From: an uncultured Sulfitobacter sp.
GTDB lineage: Bacteria; Pseudomonadota; Alphaproteobacteria; Rhodobacterales; Rhodobacteraceae
Assembly (NCBI GenBank): GCA_947501805.1
Contig: CANMXJ010000007.1
Span: forward strand, 1 to 64,000
DNA: 64,000 bases
Direction of reading: 5' to 3'
Positions 15,749 through 24,098 of this stretch are shown piece after piece. Every line of letters starts with the position of its first letter. Position 1 is the first letter of the stretch. The notes beneath the pieces are model-generated. The model searched no databases. It saw nothing but the letters and a program-made list of their open reading frames with translations, and was not told where the DNA came from. The position numbers were made by a program, and so were the translations under genes.

Positions 15749-16138
15749 ATGACCCTTGCCATCACCCCGATCTACGCTGCCCTCACCGCTCTGATCTTTC
15801 TCGCACTTTCATGGCGCGTCATCCGGTATCGGCGGACCAATCTGATTTCGCTGGGGGACAATGGCGACAAGAACCTTCTGAAGCGCATGCGCGCACAGGC
15901 CAATTGCGCCGAATACGCTCCATTGGCGCTGCTCTTGCTGTTGCTGACAGAACTGTCGGGCGCACCAGCCCTCGCTGTACACATAATGGGTGCCGCCCTT
16001 GTCATCGGCCGCGCAGCGCACGCCTTTGGCTTTTCTTCAACCCCGCAGAGAATGATCCTGCGCCAGATTGGCATGCTACTGACCCTTCTCGTGATCAGCC
16101 TTGGCGCGTTGGGATTGCTTGGACATGGGTTGCTTTGA
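15749..16138 (+). CDS. MAPEG-family membrane protein
   Basis: A 129-residue inner-membrane protein with four predicted TM helices (residues about 3-22, 50-70, 74-90 and 105-127). It shows the MAPEG pattern: RRTNLISLGDNGDKNLLKRM, then AQANCAEYAPLALLLL (the NxxE region), then a Gly/His segment ALVIGRAAHAFG. Eukaryotic MAPEG proteins are glutathione-dependent; bacterial members are poorly characterised, so no reaction is assigned. GTG 15734 would add five residues. It lies between ctaD and tRNA-Gly. Confidence 0.85.
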   Translation: MTLAITPIYAALTALIFLALSWRVIRYRRTNLISLGDNGDKNLLKRMRAQANCAEYAPLALLLLLLTELSGAPALAVHIMGAALVIGRAAHAFGFSSTPQRMILRQIGMLLTLLVISLGALGLLGHGLL

Positions 16139-16268
16139 ACACCCGCTTGGACGGCTCATCTGGTCGTTAAAACCGTTACAGAAAAAAATTGTGATTTTTT
16201 TGCGATTGGATGGGATTTACCTCTTGCACGCCACTGCCTTGATGGGTATCTCGGCCACACCAAAGGAT

Positions 16269-16343
16269 GCGGGCGTAGCTCAGGGGTAGAGCATAACCTT
16301 GCCAAGGTTAGGGTCGGGCGTTCGAATCGCCTCGCCCGCTCCA
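16269..16343 (+). tRNA. tRNA-Gly (GCC)
   Basis: A complete cloverleaf: acceptor GCGGGCG with CGCCCGC, D-loop AGCTCAGGGGTAGAGC, anticodon loop TTGCCAA (GCC), T-loop TTCGAAT, discriminator T and encoded CCA at 16341-16343. Confidence 0.97.
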
Positions 16344-16378
16344 TTTGGGTCCTGCCTACCCCGGCAGGCCGTAAAGAG

Positions 16379-16402
16379 ACCGCCTTTCGAGGCGGTTTTT
16401 TG
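16379..16402 (+). terminator. Terminator after tRNA-Gly
   Basis: The stem ACCGCC/GGCGGT with a TTTCGA loop (16379-16396) is followed by six T. A second hairpin (CCTGCC/GGCAGG, 16351-16368) lies just upstream. Confidence 0.85.
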
Positions 16403-16473
16403 CGTTTCGGCTATACATCTTCTATCGGCAAGAATTTGCCACCCTCTCCCCCAGATTCAGTCCTCTCCGCTCA

Positions 16474-16497
16474 ATTTAGCCGCAAATAGGGCTAAAT
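16474..16497. promoter_or_regulatory. Inverted repeat upstream of the response regulator
   Basis: ATTTAGCC (16474-16481) and GGCTAAAT (16490-16497) form a perfect 8-base inverted repeat with an 8-base spacer, 118 bases before the response-regulator ATG. It is a candidate operator; no known consensus is recognised. The remaining region 16403-16614 is A/T-rich and probably holds the promoter. Confidence 0.35.
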
Positions 16498-16614
16498 CTT
16501 TAACAACGTCTTAATTTGGTCATAGTTGATAGGTCTTAATACTTTCAACCACAGGTTACACACCGTTTTTGGTTACGAGATTGGTAAGTGTTAACGATAA
16601 AGGGAGTATATACG

Positions 16615-17610
16615 ATGAGGCTTTTGGCTGTTGATAATGATCCGCAAGCTCTTGAGATGTTGCCAAAGATATTCAGACAGGCCCGCCTGCCCAACGTCAC
16701 CTTGGCAAGTTCGGGTCGGGCCGCACTCGATCTGATAGAAAATCCAGATCTGGAATTCGATGTCCTCCTGCTCGACATCATGATGCCGGAAATGGACGGG
16801 ATTGAATTGTGCAAACGTATTCGCCAAATCAAGCGGTACCGCGATACGCCCATCCTCATGCTGACCTCAACGATGACCAACGGGCGGATCGAAAACGCCT
16901 TTGCAGCGGGTGCCAACGACTACATCACCAAACCCTTCGAGGTAAAAGACATTGTGATGCGGGTGCGTGTTGCGCAGAAGATGGCAAGCCGCGCCGCGAA
17001 AACGCACATTCTTGACCCGAATCACGTTCAGCGAGACGCAAAAGAAGGCATACATCCGTTCAGCATTTCGGAGCCTCTGCGCCTGACCGACCGACCGCAG
17101 CTCATCATGCCTTTTGCGCTTGGTAACTACCTGTCACAATTGTCGCGCAGGCGTTTGGACAATTGCACGATTTTTGCTTTGCGCATGACTGGCATCGGGT
17201 TGCTTTACGGATCCGCCAAGACCTACGAATTTGCCTTTGGCCTGTCGCAGATTGTGCATGCTACGTCACAATCCATCGATTCTGGTCGCTTGTTAATGTC
17301 CTATCAAGGCGATGGTACGTTCATATGCATTTCGCAAATGGACGCGCCCCCGGCATGGCCCGAGGTGGAGGAACACATTCAGGACCGTTTGCTGGAAGAC
17401 GCCCGCATACTTGAAAACGGGTGGCCGATGGGGTTGGAGATCGCAGTTGGACACCCGATAACCCCGAACGCCAGTAGCAACCAGCGGGTCAAGAAGACGT
17501 TTGAGCGCGCTTTGGAACGGGCCAAATGCCGCGAGCGCATCAAGGAAAAGCAGATCAAACAGTCAAGATTGTCACTGCAGGATGATCATCGGGTAATGGC
17601 GATCAGTTGA
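16615..17610 (+). CDS. Response regulator with GGDEF-like (degenerate) output domain
   Basis: A 330-residue protein. The N-terminal REC domain (residues 1-120) shows the acidic pair DND, the phospho-acceptor Asp of LLLDIMMPEMDG, Thr of MLTST and Lys of YITKPFEV. The C-terminal half (residues about 170-310) has the spacing of a diguanylate cyclase, but the GGDEF loop reads YQGDGTF, so cyclase activity is unlikely. It may be a nucleotide-sensing or protein-binding output. The start at 16615 has GGGAGT upstream; an ORF extension of nine residues is less likely. No histidine kinase lies nearby, so it is an orphan regulator. Confidence 0.8.
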   Translation: MRLLAVDNDPQALEMLPKIFRQARLPNVTLASSGRAALDLIENPDLEFDVLLLDIMMPEMDGIELCKRIRQIKRYRDTPILMLTSTMTNGRIENAFAAGANDYITKPFEVKDIVMRVRVAQKMASRAAKTHILDPNHVQRDAKEGIHPFSISEPLRLTDRPQLIMPFALGNYLSQLSRRRLDNCTIFALRMTGIGLLYGSAKTYEFAFGLSQIVHATSQSIDSGRLLMSYQGDGTFICISQMDAPPAWPEVEEHIQDRLLEDARILENGWPMGLEIAVGHPITPNASSNQRVKKTFERALERAKCRERIKEKQIKQSRLSLQDDHRVMAIS

Positions 17611-17950
17611 TCGGAAACTGGCGCAAACACTGGACGGCATTGCGGCGGTAATCCTCTAGGGTATCGGGTATACTGCGCCGGTCGCGCACAACCTCTAACG
17701 CGCGCTTCTTTTCGCGCCATGTCCCGCTCACATGCCGTTCCAGAATAAGAACCGTGATACCCAGCATCACCTCTTTTTCCTCATCCTCGATCATGTCCGC
17801 CGCCGCAAGCGCCACTGCGGTCAGCGCCAACGTGTTCGCGCAGCGCAGGGCCGCCGCCTCGCCGTCCTTGTAGACTTTCTGGTTTTGCGCTGCTGCCGGT
17901 AGTGCCAGCACCAGCCCGGCAGCAAATCCAGCGATCAAGTGACGCTTCAA
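17603..17950 (-). CDS. Small exported hypothetical protein
   Basis: A 115-residue protein with a clear signal peptide (KRHLIAGFAAGLVLALPAAAQ). The mature part is helical with two Cys (ALRCANTL and VQCLRQF). It begins with TTG at 17950, overlapping the TGA of the upstream AsnC-like gene (TTGA), so translation is probably coupled. No family is recognised. Its stop overlaps the end of the convergent response-regulator gene by eight bases. Confidence 0.65.
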   Translation of the reverse strand: MKRHLIAGFAAGLVLALPAAAQNQKVYKDGEAAALRCANTLALTAVALAAADMIEDEEKEVMLGITVLILERHVSGTWREKKRALEVVRDRRSIPDTLEDYRRNAVQCLRQFPIN

Positions 17951-18186
17951 AAGACTTTGAACGTCATGGTGGTCAGCGAGCGTTCAATTCCTTCGATGTC
18001 GAGCAGATTGTCGTTGATGTAGACCCCCACATCCGCATCCTTGGGCACATAGAGTTTCATCAACAGATCGTACTCACCAGAGGTCGAATACAGCTCCGAG
18101 TGGATTTCGCGCAGAGCGATATCCTCGGCCACGCGATACGTTGTACCGGGTTTGCAGCGGATTTGAATGAATACACAGGTGGCCAT
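17947..18186 (-). CDS. Stand-alone Lrp/AsnC ligand-binding (RAM) domain protein
   Basis: A 79-residue protein consisting only of the RAM domain of Lrp/AsnC regulators (FIQIRCKPGTTYRVAEDIAL, STSGEYDLLMKLYVP, IEGIERSLTTMTFKVF) with no HTH. Such stand-alone domains form multimers and bind amino acids or partner regulators. ATG 18186 is followed by the conserved first beta strand; the longer ORF upstream would run through a poorly coding region. It is divergent from hisB and forms a two-gene unit with the secreted-protein gene 17603-17950. Confidence 0.85.
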   Translation of the reverse strand: MATCVFIQIRCKPGTTYRVAEDIALREIHSELYSTSGEYDLLMKLYVPKDADVGVYINDNLLDIEGIERSLTTMTFKVF

Positions 18187-18328
18187 GGGAACCCTCTTTC
18201 TGACTGTTGCTGTCAGGCTCGCATATGCCCCCGCCGCCCGCAATGGGATAGAGTGAAGCAGGTCAGGCTTGGCCTGCGCCCTCTGACTGTTATAAGGGCC
18301 ACAACCAGCCCCTAAGAGGTCCCTACCC

Positions 18329-18916
18329 ATGCGCAGCACCACATTGACCCGCACCACCGCCGAAACGGATGTGAGTGTCGAGATTAACCTTGATGGTACA
18401 GGGGTTTATGACAACCAGACCGGCATTGGTTTCTTTGATCACATGCTGGATCAGCTGGCACGTCATTCACTGATCGACATGACCATCCGCGCCAAGGGTG
18501 ATCTGCACATAGACGATCACCACACGGTCGAGGATGTAGGCATCACGCTTGGTCAGGCCTTGGCTGCGGCCTTGGGCGACAAACGCGGTATACGGCGTTA
18601 TGGTGCCTGCCTCTTGCCGATGGACGACGCTCAGGTACGCTGTGCATTGGACCTGTCTGCCCGTCCGTTCCTGATCTGGAATGTCGATCTACCCACGGCC
18701 AAAATCGGAACCTTTGACACCGAACTGGTGCGCGAATTCTTTCAAGCGCTCAGCACCCACGGTGGAATCACCCTGCATGTTGACCAGTTGCACGGGCTAA
18801 ACAGCCACCACATTGCCGAAGCAGCATTTAAATCCGTCGCCCGCGCATTGCGCGAAGCGGTAGAGGTTGATCCGCGTAAGGCGGACGCGATTCCCTCCAC
18901 CAAAGGTGCATTGTGA
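18329..18916 (+). CDS. hisB: Imidazoleglycerol-phosphate dehydratase
   Basis: Step 7 of histidine synthesis: dehydration of imidazole glycerol phosphate to imidazole acetol phosphate, manganese-dependent, cytoplasmic. 195 residues, the monofunctional form. Visible motifs are [24 protein letters not shown], and the C-terminal [19 protein letters not shown], which carry the metal-binding His and Glu residues. It is the first gene of the his cluster and is followed seven bases later by hisH. Confidence 0.97.
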   Translation: MRSTTLTRTTAETDVSVEINLDGTGVYDNQTGIGFFDHMLDQLARHSLIDMTIRAKGDLHIDDHHTVEDVGITLGQALAAALGDKRGIRRYGACLLPMDDAQVRCALDLSARPFLIWNVDLPTAKIGTFDTELVREFFQALSTHGGITLHVDQLHGLNSHHIAEAAFKSVARALREAVEVDPRKADAIPSTKGAL

Positions 18917-18923
18917 TCCGTTC

Positions 18924-19562
18924 ATGTTAACCGCAATTATTGACTACGAATCCGGCAACCTTCATTCCGCACACAAGGCGTTCGAACGTATGGCGCGCGA
19001 GGTGAATGCGGGCGAGATCATCGTGACCGCAGACGCAGATGTGGTTGCACGTGCCGACCGGATTGTCCTGCCCGGCGATGGTGCCTTCCCCGCCTGTATG
19101 GCGGCGCTCAAGGGCTCAGGCGGGCTTTATGATGCGATGGTCGAGGCGGTTGAGGTCAAGGCACGGCCATTCCTCGGTATTTGCGTCGGCATGCAGTTGA
19201 TGGCCAGCATCGGGCGAGAGTACGAAGACACCGCAGGCCTTGGGTGGATTGCCGGCGAGGTGACCAAGATCACCCCTGCTGATCCTGCGCTAAAGGTCCC
19301 TCACATGGGGTGGAACGATCTGCTCATTGATCATCCCCACCCTGTCTTCGCGGACTTGAAAACAGGTGATCACGCCTATTTTGTACATTCTTATCATATG
19401 GCCGTCAGTGATCCCGCACAGCGCCTTGCCCATGTCGACTACGCCGGTGACGTCACCGCGATCATCGGGCGCGACACCATGCTGGGCATGCAATTTCATC
19501 CCGAAAAAAGTCAATCCACCGGCCTGCGCCTGATTGCGAACTTCCTGACGTGGACGCCCTGA
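18924..19562 (+). CDS. hisH: Imidazole glycerol phosphate synthase, glutaminase subunit
   Basis: The glutaminase that feeds ammonia to HisF (21909-22670). A 212-residue class I amidotransferase: IDYESGNLHSAHKAFERM at the N-terminus, nucleophile Cys in FLGICVGMQLM (residue about 85), and the His/Glu pair in MQFHPEKSQ near the C-terminus. The ATG at 18924 was chosen because the domain starts there; the upstream frame overlaps hisB. The partner hisF is separated from it by three DUF2147 genes on the opposite strand and hisA. Confidence 0.97.
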   Translation: MLTAIIDYESGNLHSAHKAFERMAREVNAGEIIVTADADVVARADRIVLPGDGAFPACMAALKGSGGLYDAMVEAVEVKARPFLGICVGMQLMASIGREYEDTAGLGWIAGEVTKITPADPALKVPHMGWNDLLIDHPHPVFADLKTGDHAYFVHSYHMAVSDPAQRLAHVDYAGDVTAIIGRDTMLGMQFHPEKSQSTGLRLIANFLTWTP

Positions 19563-19568
19563 TCCGGG

Positions 19569-19958
19569 TTATCTGAGCCGTTTCCAGATCACATCTTCGC
19601 AGGCCGCACCGTCACAATGATGCAGCCTCATCTCGTTGCCCAGAACCTGCATCCGAGTGGTCAACATCCGGTTGCCTTGCGGTTCCCATATCTGCCCTGC
19701 GTAGGTGCCATCAGCCTGCTGTTGCATGTCAAGCAGCATCTTGCGCCCTACAACACGTGACGGCGTGTCATAGCCTCGCACGTCTTTGGCCCGCTCGATA
19801 CGGCCACAAATCGCGCGACCACAAGGCTTTGTGCGCACATGCACCACCAGCCCCGCGCGATCGGGTGTAGATTGCCACAATCCGACAGGTACATCCGCAA
19901 GCAATGGACTTGCGGTGGCTGCTAAAATGAAAGGAAGCAGAAACCTGAAAAGGTTCAT
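19569..19958 (-). CDS. DUF2147 exported protein 1
   Basis: About 129 residues with a signal peptide (NLFRFLLPFILAATASPLLA). The DUF2147 pattern follows: GLWQSTPDRAGLVVHVRTKP, CGRAICGRIERAK, the aromatic/Gly strands of GTYAGQIWEP, and a C-terminal Cys pair before VIWKRLR. The family is a small beta-barrel-like periplasmic protein of unknown role. The start at 19958 has GGGGAG eight bases upstream; ATG 19964 is possible. It is the last of three tandem paralogues set in reverse within the his cluster. Confidence 0.85.
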   Translation of the reverse strand: MNLFRFLLPFILAATASPLLADVPVGLWQSTPDRAGLVVHVRTKPCGRAICGRIERAKDVRGYDTPSRVVGRKMLLDMQQQADGTYAGQIWEPQGNRMLTTRMQVLGNEMRLHHCDGAACEDVIWKRLR

Positions 19959-20088
19959 GCGCATCACTCCCCAAAGCGATACAAACCGCGCCCAACGCGC
20001 TGTCGCGCATCGACAGTTAAGAGGACGCGTACGAAGCCTTACGCCTACACTTACCCATCGTCAAACGAAGATTTCATGGCAGTACTGA

Positions 20089-20496
20089 TTATCTGATCCG
20101 CTTCCAAAGCAGTGTTTTGCACAGATCATCATTGCAAGCCTCAAGTCGCAGTGCCTTGCCATCCATAACAACACGGGTCTGCTTATACTCCGTGCCATCG
20201 CCTGCCTGAAATTTGCCTAGAAAGCTGCCATCCGCCTGTGATTTCAAACGCCAGAACACACGTTCTCCGACAGCATTGGAGGGCGCATCATAGCCGCCAC
20301 GGTTCTTGGCGCGCTCGACGCGCCCGCATAGCGCAGAACCGCAATTACGTGTACGCACATGTAAAACCACGCCCGCTGCATCCCTTTCCGTTTGCCATAC
20401 CCCAAGCGGCACTTCCTGAGGTCCCTCCTGCGCTTGCGCCGTAAGGCCAACGCAAACAGCGTAGCCACAGATCAAAGCCCGCACCAGTCCGAGCAT
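20089..20496 (-). CDS. DUF2147 exported protein 2
   Basis: A 135-residue protein with a signal peptide (VRALICGYAVCVGLTAQAQ) and the same strand order as its neighbours: LGVWQTERDAAGVVLHVRTR, CGSALCGRVERAK, GSFLGKFQAGDG, and C-terminal LLWKRIR. A strong GGAGGAGGTG precedes the ATG. It is closest in sequence to the 19569 gene (shared VHVRT and GRxERAKxxGGYD/GYD segments), which suggests local duplication. Confidence 0.85.
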   Translation of the reverse strand: MLGLVRALICGYAVCVGLTAQAQEGPQEVPLGVWQTERDAAGVVLHVRTRNCGSALCGRVERAKNRGGYDAPSNAVGERVFWRLKSQADGSFLGKFQAGDGTEYKQTRVVMDGKALRLEACNDDLCKTLLWKRIR

Positions 20497-20585
20497 GTGA
20501 ACACCTCCTCCCCCGCACCACTCCGGCAGTCTAGAAAAGGCGGGCCATCAGTTCAATGGCATGTGTCGGTCGGGCAGTCCTGGCC

Positions 20586-20975
20586 TCAGTTGATCCGTTG
20601 CCAGGTCTGCTTGGAGCAGATCAACCCGCCCAGCACACAGCCGCCAATCTTCAAGCTGTTGCCATTCAGCGTGCCAGAGCCATTGTAGGTCTTACCATTA
20701 GAGGGTTTCCACGCCTTGCCCTTGTACACACCACTCCCATCAGGAACGAGATCAAACATAGCATTTTTGCCCACCACGTCGCTGTCCACCTTGGCCCCGT
20801 CTTGGAACTTCTGCTGGAAAACCCCGCAAATCTTAGGTCCACAGGCTTGCATCTTGACGTGGTAATAAACCCCGTCTGTCGGCTGCGTTTTCCACAAGCC
20901 GTAAATCGGGTCCGCTGCCCATGCCGCCCCTGTCCCGAACAGGCCCACGATCAAAGCACCTACCAAATTTCTCAT
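20586..20975 (-). CDS. DUF2147 exported protein 3
   Basis: A 129-residue protein with a signal peptide (MRNLVGALIVGLFGTGAAWA). DUF2147 features are YGLWKTQPTDGVYYHVKMQA, CGPKICGVFQQKF, VYKGKAWKPSNGKTYNG and the C-terminal KQTWQRIN. It is more distant from the other two and keeps GLICSKQTW with a Cys. GGGAGGGG precedes the ATG. As the first gene in this direction, its promoter must lie between it and hisA (20976-21118). Confidence 0.85.
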   Translation of the reverse strand: MRNLVGALIVGLFGTGAAWAADPIYGLWKTQPTDGVYYHVKMQACGPKICGVFQQKFQDGAKVDSDVVGKNAMFDLVPDGSGVYKGKAWKPSNGKTYNGSGTLNGNSLKIGGCVLGGLICSKQTWQRIN

Positions 20976-21118
20976 ATTCACCCCTCCCGAGTTTGACGTA
21001 AGTCTGTGCCAGCGCCACAATTCTGGCAAGCCTAACCTCGGGTCGCGTTGCAAATCCTGCCGCCTCATGCAAAACCGCTGAGAATAAACCGCAGCCAGAC
21101 AAGTACAAAGGTCACGCT

Positions 21119-21856
21119 ATGATCCTCTACCCCGCCATTGATCTCAAAGACGGCCAAGCGGTGCGACTGGTGCACGGCGACATGGACCGCTCGACCGTGT
21201 TTAACGATGACCCCGCCGCTCAGGCACTGGAATTCGTGAACGCAGGGTGCGAATGGCTGCATCTGGTTGATCTGAATGGTGCTTTTGCAGGTTCGCCTGT
21301 AAACGCGGCACCGGTCGAGGCAATCCTGAAGGCCTGCAAAGTGCCCGCGCAACTTGGCGGCGGCATTCGCGACATGGTTACAATCGAGCGTTGGCTCGAC
21401 AAAGGGTTGGCGCGCGTGATCCTTGGCACTGTGGCGGTGGAAAACCCCGATCTGGTGCGCGAAGCGGCACGCGCCTTCCCCGGTCAAGTCGCCGTTGGCA
21501 TCGACGCTCGTGACGGTAAAGTTGCGACGAAAGGCTGGGCGACGGAAACAGACGTCATGGTCACTGACCTCGCGAAATCATTTGAGGACGCAGGCGTCGC
21601 CGCAATCATCTACACCGACATCTTGCGCGATGGTGCAATGGGCGGTCCCAACATCGAAGCCACAGCCGCTTTGGCGCGCGCTATCTCCATTCCCGTGATT
21701 GCATCCGGCGGCGTGTCGTCGATGGCTGACCTTGAGGCGCTCAAAGCCACAGGCGTAATTGAAGGCGCGATCTCCGGCCGTGCGCTTTATGACGGGGCTA
21801 TTGACTTGAAGGACGCTCTGTCTGCACTTCGATCTCCATCTTTACTTGGCTCTTAA
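21119..21856 (+). CDS. hisA: Phosphoribosylformimino-AICAR ribotide isomerase
   Basis: Histidine step 4, ProFAR isomerisation in the cytoplasm. 245 residues, a (beta/alpha)8 barrel: [19 protein letters not shown] (catalytic Asp in the first strand), [18 protein letters not shown] phosphate site, [28 protein letters not shown] (second catalytic Asp), and [16 protein letters not shown]. It restarts the his cluster after the DUF2147 insertion and is followed after 52 bases by hisF. Confidence 0.97.
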   Translation: MILYPAIDLKDGQAVRLVHGDMDRSTVFNDDPAAQALEFVNAGCEWLHLVDLNGAFAGSPVNAAPVEAILKACKVPAQLGGGIRDMVTIERWLDKGLARVILGTVAVENPDLVREAARAFPGQVAVGIDARDGKVATKGWATETDVMVTDLAKSFEDAGVAAIIYTDILRDGAMGGPNIEATAALARAISIPVIASGGVSSMADLEALKATGVIEGAISGRALYDGAIDLKDALSALRSPSLLGS

Positions 21857-21908
21857 ACTCATAAATCCTGCCAGTTGCTTCAAACGAACCACCGGATAGA
21901 ACGTACAA

Positions 21909-22670
21909 ATGCTCAAAACCCGCATCATCCCTTGCCTTGACGTTGCTGATGGCCGCGTGGTCAAAGGCGTCAACTTCGTCGGCCTGCGTGACGCGGGTGA
22001 TCCCGTCGACGCGGCCATTGCCTATGACGCGGCGGGCGCAGATGAACTCTGCTTTCTCGACATTCACGCCACCCATGAGAACCGCGGCACAATGTTCGAC
22101 ATGGTGCGCCGCACGGCCGAACATTGCTATATCCCGCTCACCGTTGGCGGGGGCGTGCGAACCGCCACCGACGTGCGTGCTCTCCTGCTCGCTGGTGCTG
22201 ACAAAGTCAGCTTCAACTCCGCTGCCGTTGCCGATCCCGATGTGATCGCAAAAGCCGCAGATCAATTCGGCAGCCAGTGCATCGTCTGCGCCATCGACGC
22301 GAAAACCGTCAGCCCCGGTAAATGGGAAATCTTCACCCATGGCGGGCGCAAACCCACTGGCATTGATGCAGTCACATTTGCCCGAACCGTCACGGCCAAA
22401 GGGGCCGGTGAAATCCTGCTAACCTCCATGGACCGTGATGGCACAAAACAAGGCTTCAACCTGCCACTCACCCGCGCCATATCAGACGCCGTCAGCGTCC
22501 CTGTCATCGCGTCCGGCGGCGTGGGTACCCTCGACCATCTGGTTGATGGCGTGACCAAGGGGGGCGCATCGGCTGTCCTCGCTGCCTCCATCTTCCACTT
22601 TGGCGAATTCACAATAACAGAGGCCAAGGCACATATGGCCGCCGCTGGCATCCCGATGAGGCTGACATGA
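21909..22670 (+). CDS. hisF: Imidazole glycerol phosphate synthase, cyclase subunit
   Basis: With HisH makes imidazole glycerol phosphate and AICAR. 253 residues, a barrel related to His[21 protein letters not shown] (catalytic Asp), [20 protein letters not shown], and [13 protein letters not shown] with the second Asp, then [10 protein letters not shown]. Its TGA overlaps the ATG of hisE (ATGA), so the two are coupled. Confidence 0.98.
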   Translation: MLKTRIIPCLDVADGRVVKGVNFVGLRDAGDPVDAAIAYDAAGADELCFLDIHATHENRGTMFDMVRRTAEHCYIPLTVGGGVRTATDVRALLLAGADKVSFNSAAVADPDVIAKAADQFGSQCIVCAIDAKTVSPGKWEIFTHGGRKPTGIDAVTFARTVTAKGAGEILLTSMDRDGTKQGFNLPLTRAISDAVSVPVIASGGVGTLDHLVDGVTKGGASAVLAASIFHFGEFTITEAKAHMAAAGIPMRLT

Positions 22671-22972
22671 CGCTGGACGATCTCTACGCCACCATCCTCG
22701 CGCGCAAGACCGCAGATCCTGACAGCAGCTGGACCGCGCAATTGCTCGCCAAAGGACCCGAGAAATGTGCCGAAAAATTTGGCGAAGAAGCCATAGAGGC
22801 CATAATCGAAGCGATAAAAGATGACAAAGCAGCCCTGACGTCAGAAGCTGCAGATGTTCTCTATCACCTGCTGGTCATGCTTGCCGCGCGCGACGTGCCT
22901 TTTGGGGACGTTCTGGACGAACTTGGCAAGCGTCAGGCACAATCCGGCATCGCGGAAAAAGCAAAACGCTGA
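22667..22972 (+). CDS. hisE: Phosphoribosyl-ATP pyrophosphatase
   Basis: The second step of histidine synthesis: PR-ATP to PR-AMP plus pyrophosphate. 101 residues, the stand-alone HisE form without the HisI cyclohydrolase domain. Visible: [25 protein letters not shown] (all-alpha MazG-like fold with Glu metal ligands) and [20 protein letters not shown]. It is the last his gene here; hisI, hisG, hisD and hisC are elsewhere. Confidence 0.96.
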   Translation: MTLDDLYATILARKTADPDSSWTAQLLAKGPEKCAEKFGEEAIEAIIEAIKDDKAALTSEAADVLYHLLVMLAARDVPFGDVLDELGKRQAQSGIAEKAKR

Positions 22973-23073
22973 TCCCGACGTCTTCTCTTTTTGGCCGTAA
23001 ATCTCGCGGGAGTTTGAGGGCAGAGCCCTCATTCAACCTTAGAGTCGTGTCGCGCTTTAGCGCGTCTATTGGC

Positions 23074-23541
23074 TCAGAGCTTGCTGGAAATCACGCCGGT
23101 CGCAAAGCCGCCGCGCCGCAATTCCCCGAACAGGCGCTGGTATTCGATCTTGGGACAGCGGTCCTGAATGACCGTTATTCCGCGCGCCTGCGCAAGGGCT
23201 GCAGCCTCCGCATGCTTCACCCCGATTTGCATCCAGATCGTTTGCAGATCGGGGAAGTGGGCCAATGCCTCCTCGACAATCTCCGGTACGGCCTCGGATC
23301 GGCGGAAAATATCAACCATATCCGCACCGCCCTCAATTTCTGACAATGCGCCCACAATGGTTTTGCCAAACAGGACATCTCCCGCATGGCGCGGGTTGAC
23401 GGGAACAACGTCAAAGCCGCGCAGACCAAGGTAACGAGCGACAAAGTAGCTGGCGCGCACGGGATTCATCGACACGCCGACAACCGCGACGCGTTTGGTG
23501 CGGGTCAGGACATCGCGTAAAAGATCATCTGAATATTCCAT
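23074..23541 (-). CDS. CoA-binding domain protein (YccU-like)
   Basis: A 155-residue protein of the small CoA-binding (Rossmann-like) family: KRVAVVGVSMNPVRASYFVA, GFDVVPVNPRHAGDVLFGK, DMVDIFRRSEAVPEIVEEAL, and the GVKHAEAAALAQARGITVIQ segment. ATG 23541 is chosen at the domain start; an ORF extension of 22 residues lacks support. It binds CoA or a related nucleotide; no reaction is known. It is convergent with hisE. Confidence 0.85.
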   Translation of the reverse strand: MEYSDDLLRDVLTRTKRVAVVGVSMNPVRASYFVARYLGLRGFDVVPVNPRHAGDVLFGKTIVGALSEIEGGADMVDIFRRSEAVPEIVEEALAHFPDLQTIWMQIGVKHAEAAALAQARGITVIQDRCPKIEYQRLFGELRRGGFATGVISSKL

Positions 23542-23763
23542 ACTTTGAGCATACCCTGCCAGCGCGCCGAAAAAAAGCGCCCCAAAGGTGAAACCTGAGG
23601 GACGCAAAAGTGTGGAACGAGGGACAGTTAGGTGACTTGCAGGTGTTCCATACCTGCGCGTCCTGAAAGAAAGGTAGGTACGCTTGCCGACCCAAAAAAG
23701 GGGTATCGCGGGCTCGTGAACAAGTTCTTAATCCAATCGGCGGAAACGCGCCGATTGAGGCGT

Positions 23764-24087
23764 TCAGTCAAAAATATCCTCGACGAAATCAAACATGTCC
23801 TCGGCAAGATCCTTGAACCAGGCCTTGCGTTTCTTCACCTTGCGCGGCTTGGATTTCTTGTATGCCACCGCTTTGGATTTCTCGGCAAATTTACGCACTT
23901 TAGGTTGGTGGCTCACTGCGCGTGACACTGGCCGGGTCTTTTGCTCTGCCGTTTTGGGCAGATACTTGAGGTTGCGCAGAGGCGCGCCGCAACTGGCACA
24001 GCTCAACTCATGACGCGCTTTGTCCAGCGTCAATGCGGCTTTGCTGCCGCAATGACAGCAGGTCGCAATTTTCGTTGGATGGCCCAT
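23764..24087 (-). CDS. Zinc-ribbon protein with basic tail
   Basis: A 107-residue protein with two CxxC pairs (CCHCGS at residues 10-14 and CASCGA about residue 30-34), a typical zinc ribbon. The middle is very basic (KSKAVAYKKSKPRKVKKRKA), and the C-terminus is a short acidic amphipathic helix (WFKDLAEDMFDFVEDIFD). Nucleic-acid binding is plausible. It lies 11 bases downstream of the methyltransferase gene, probably in the same transcript. Confidence 0.7.
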   Translation of the reverse strand: MGHPTKIATCCHCGSKAALTLDKARHELSCASCGAPLRNLKYLPKTAEQKTRPVSRAVSHQPKVRKFAEKSKAVAYKKSKPRKVKKRKAWFKDLAEDMFDFVEDIFD

Positions 24088-24098
24088 GGTCCCTGCCC

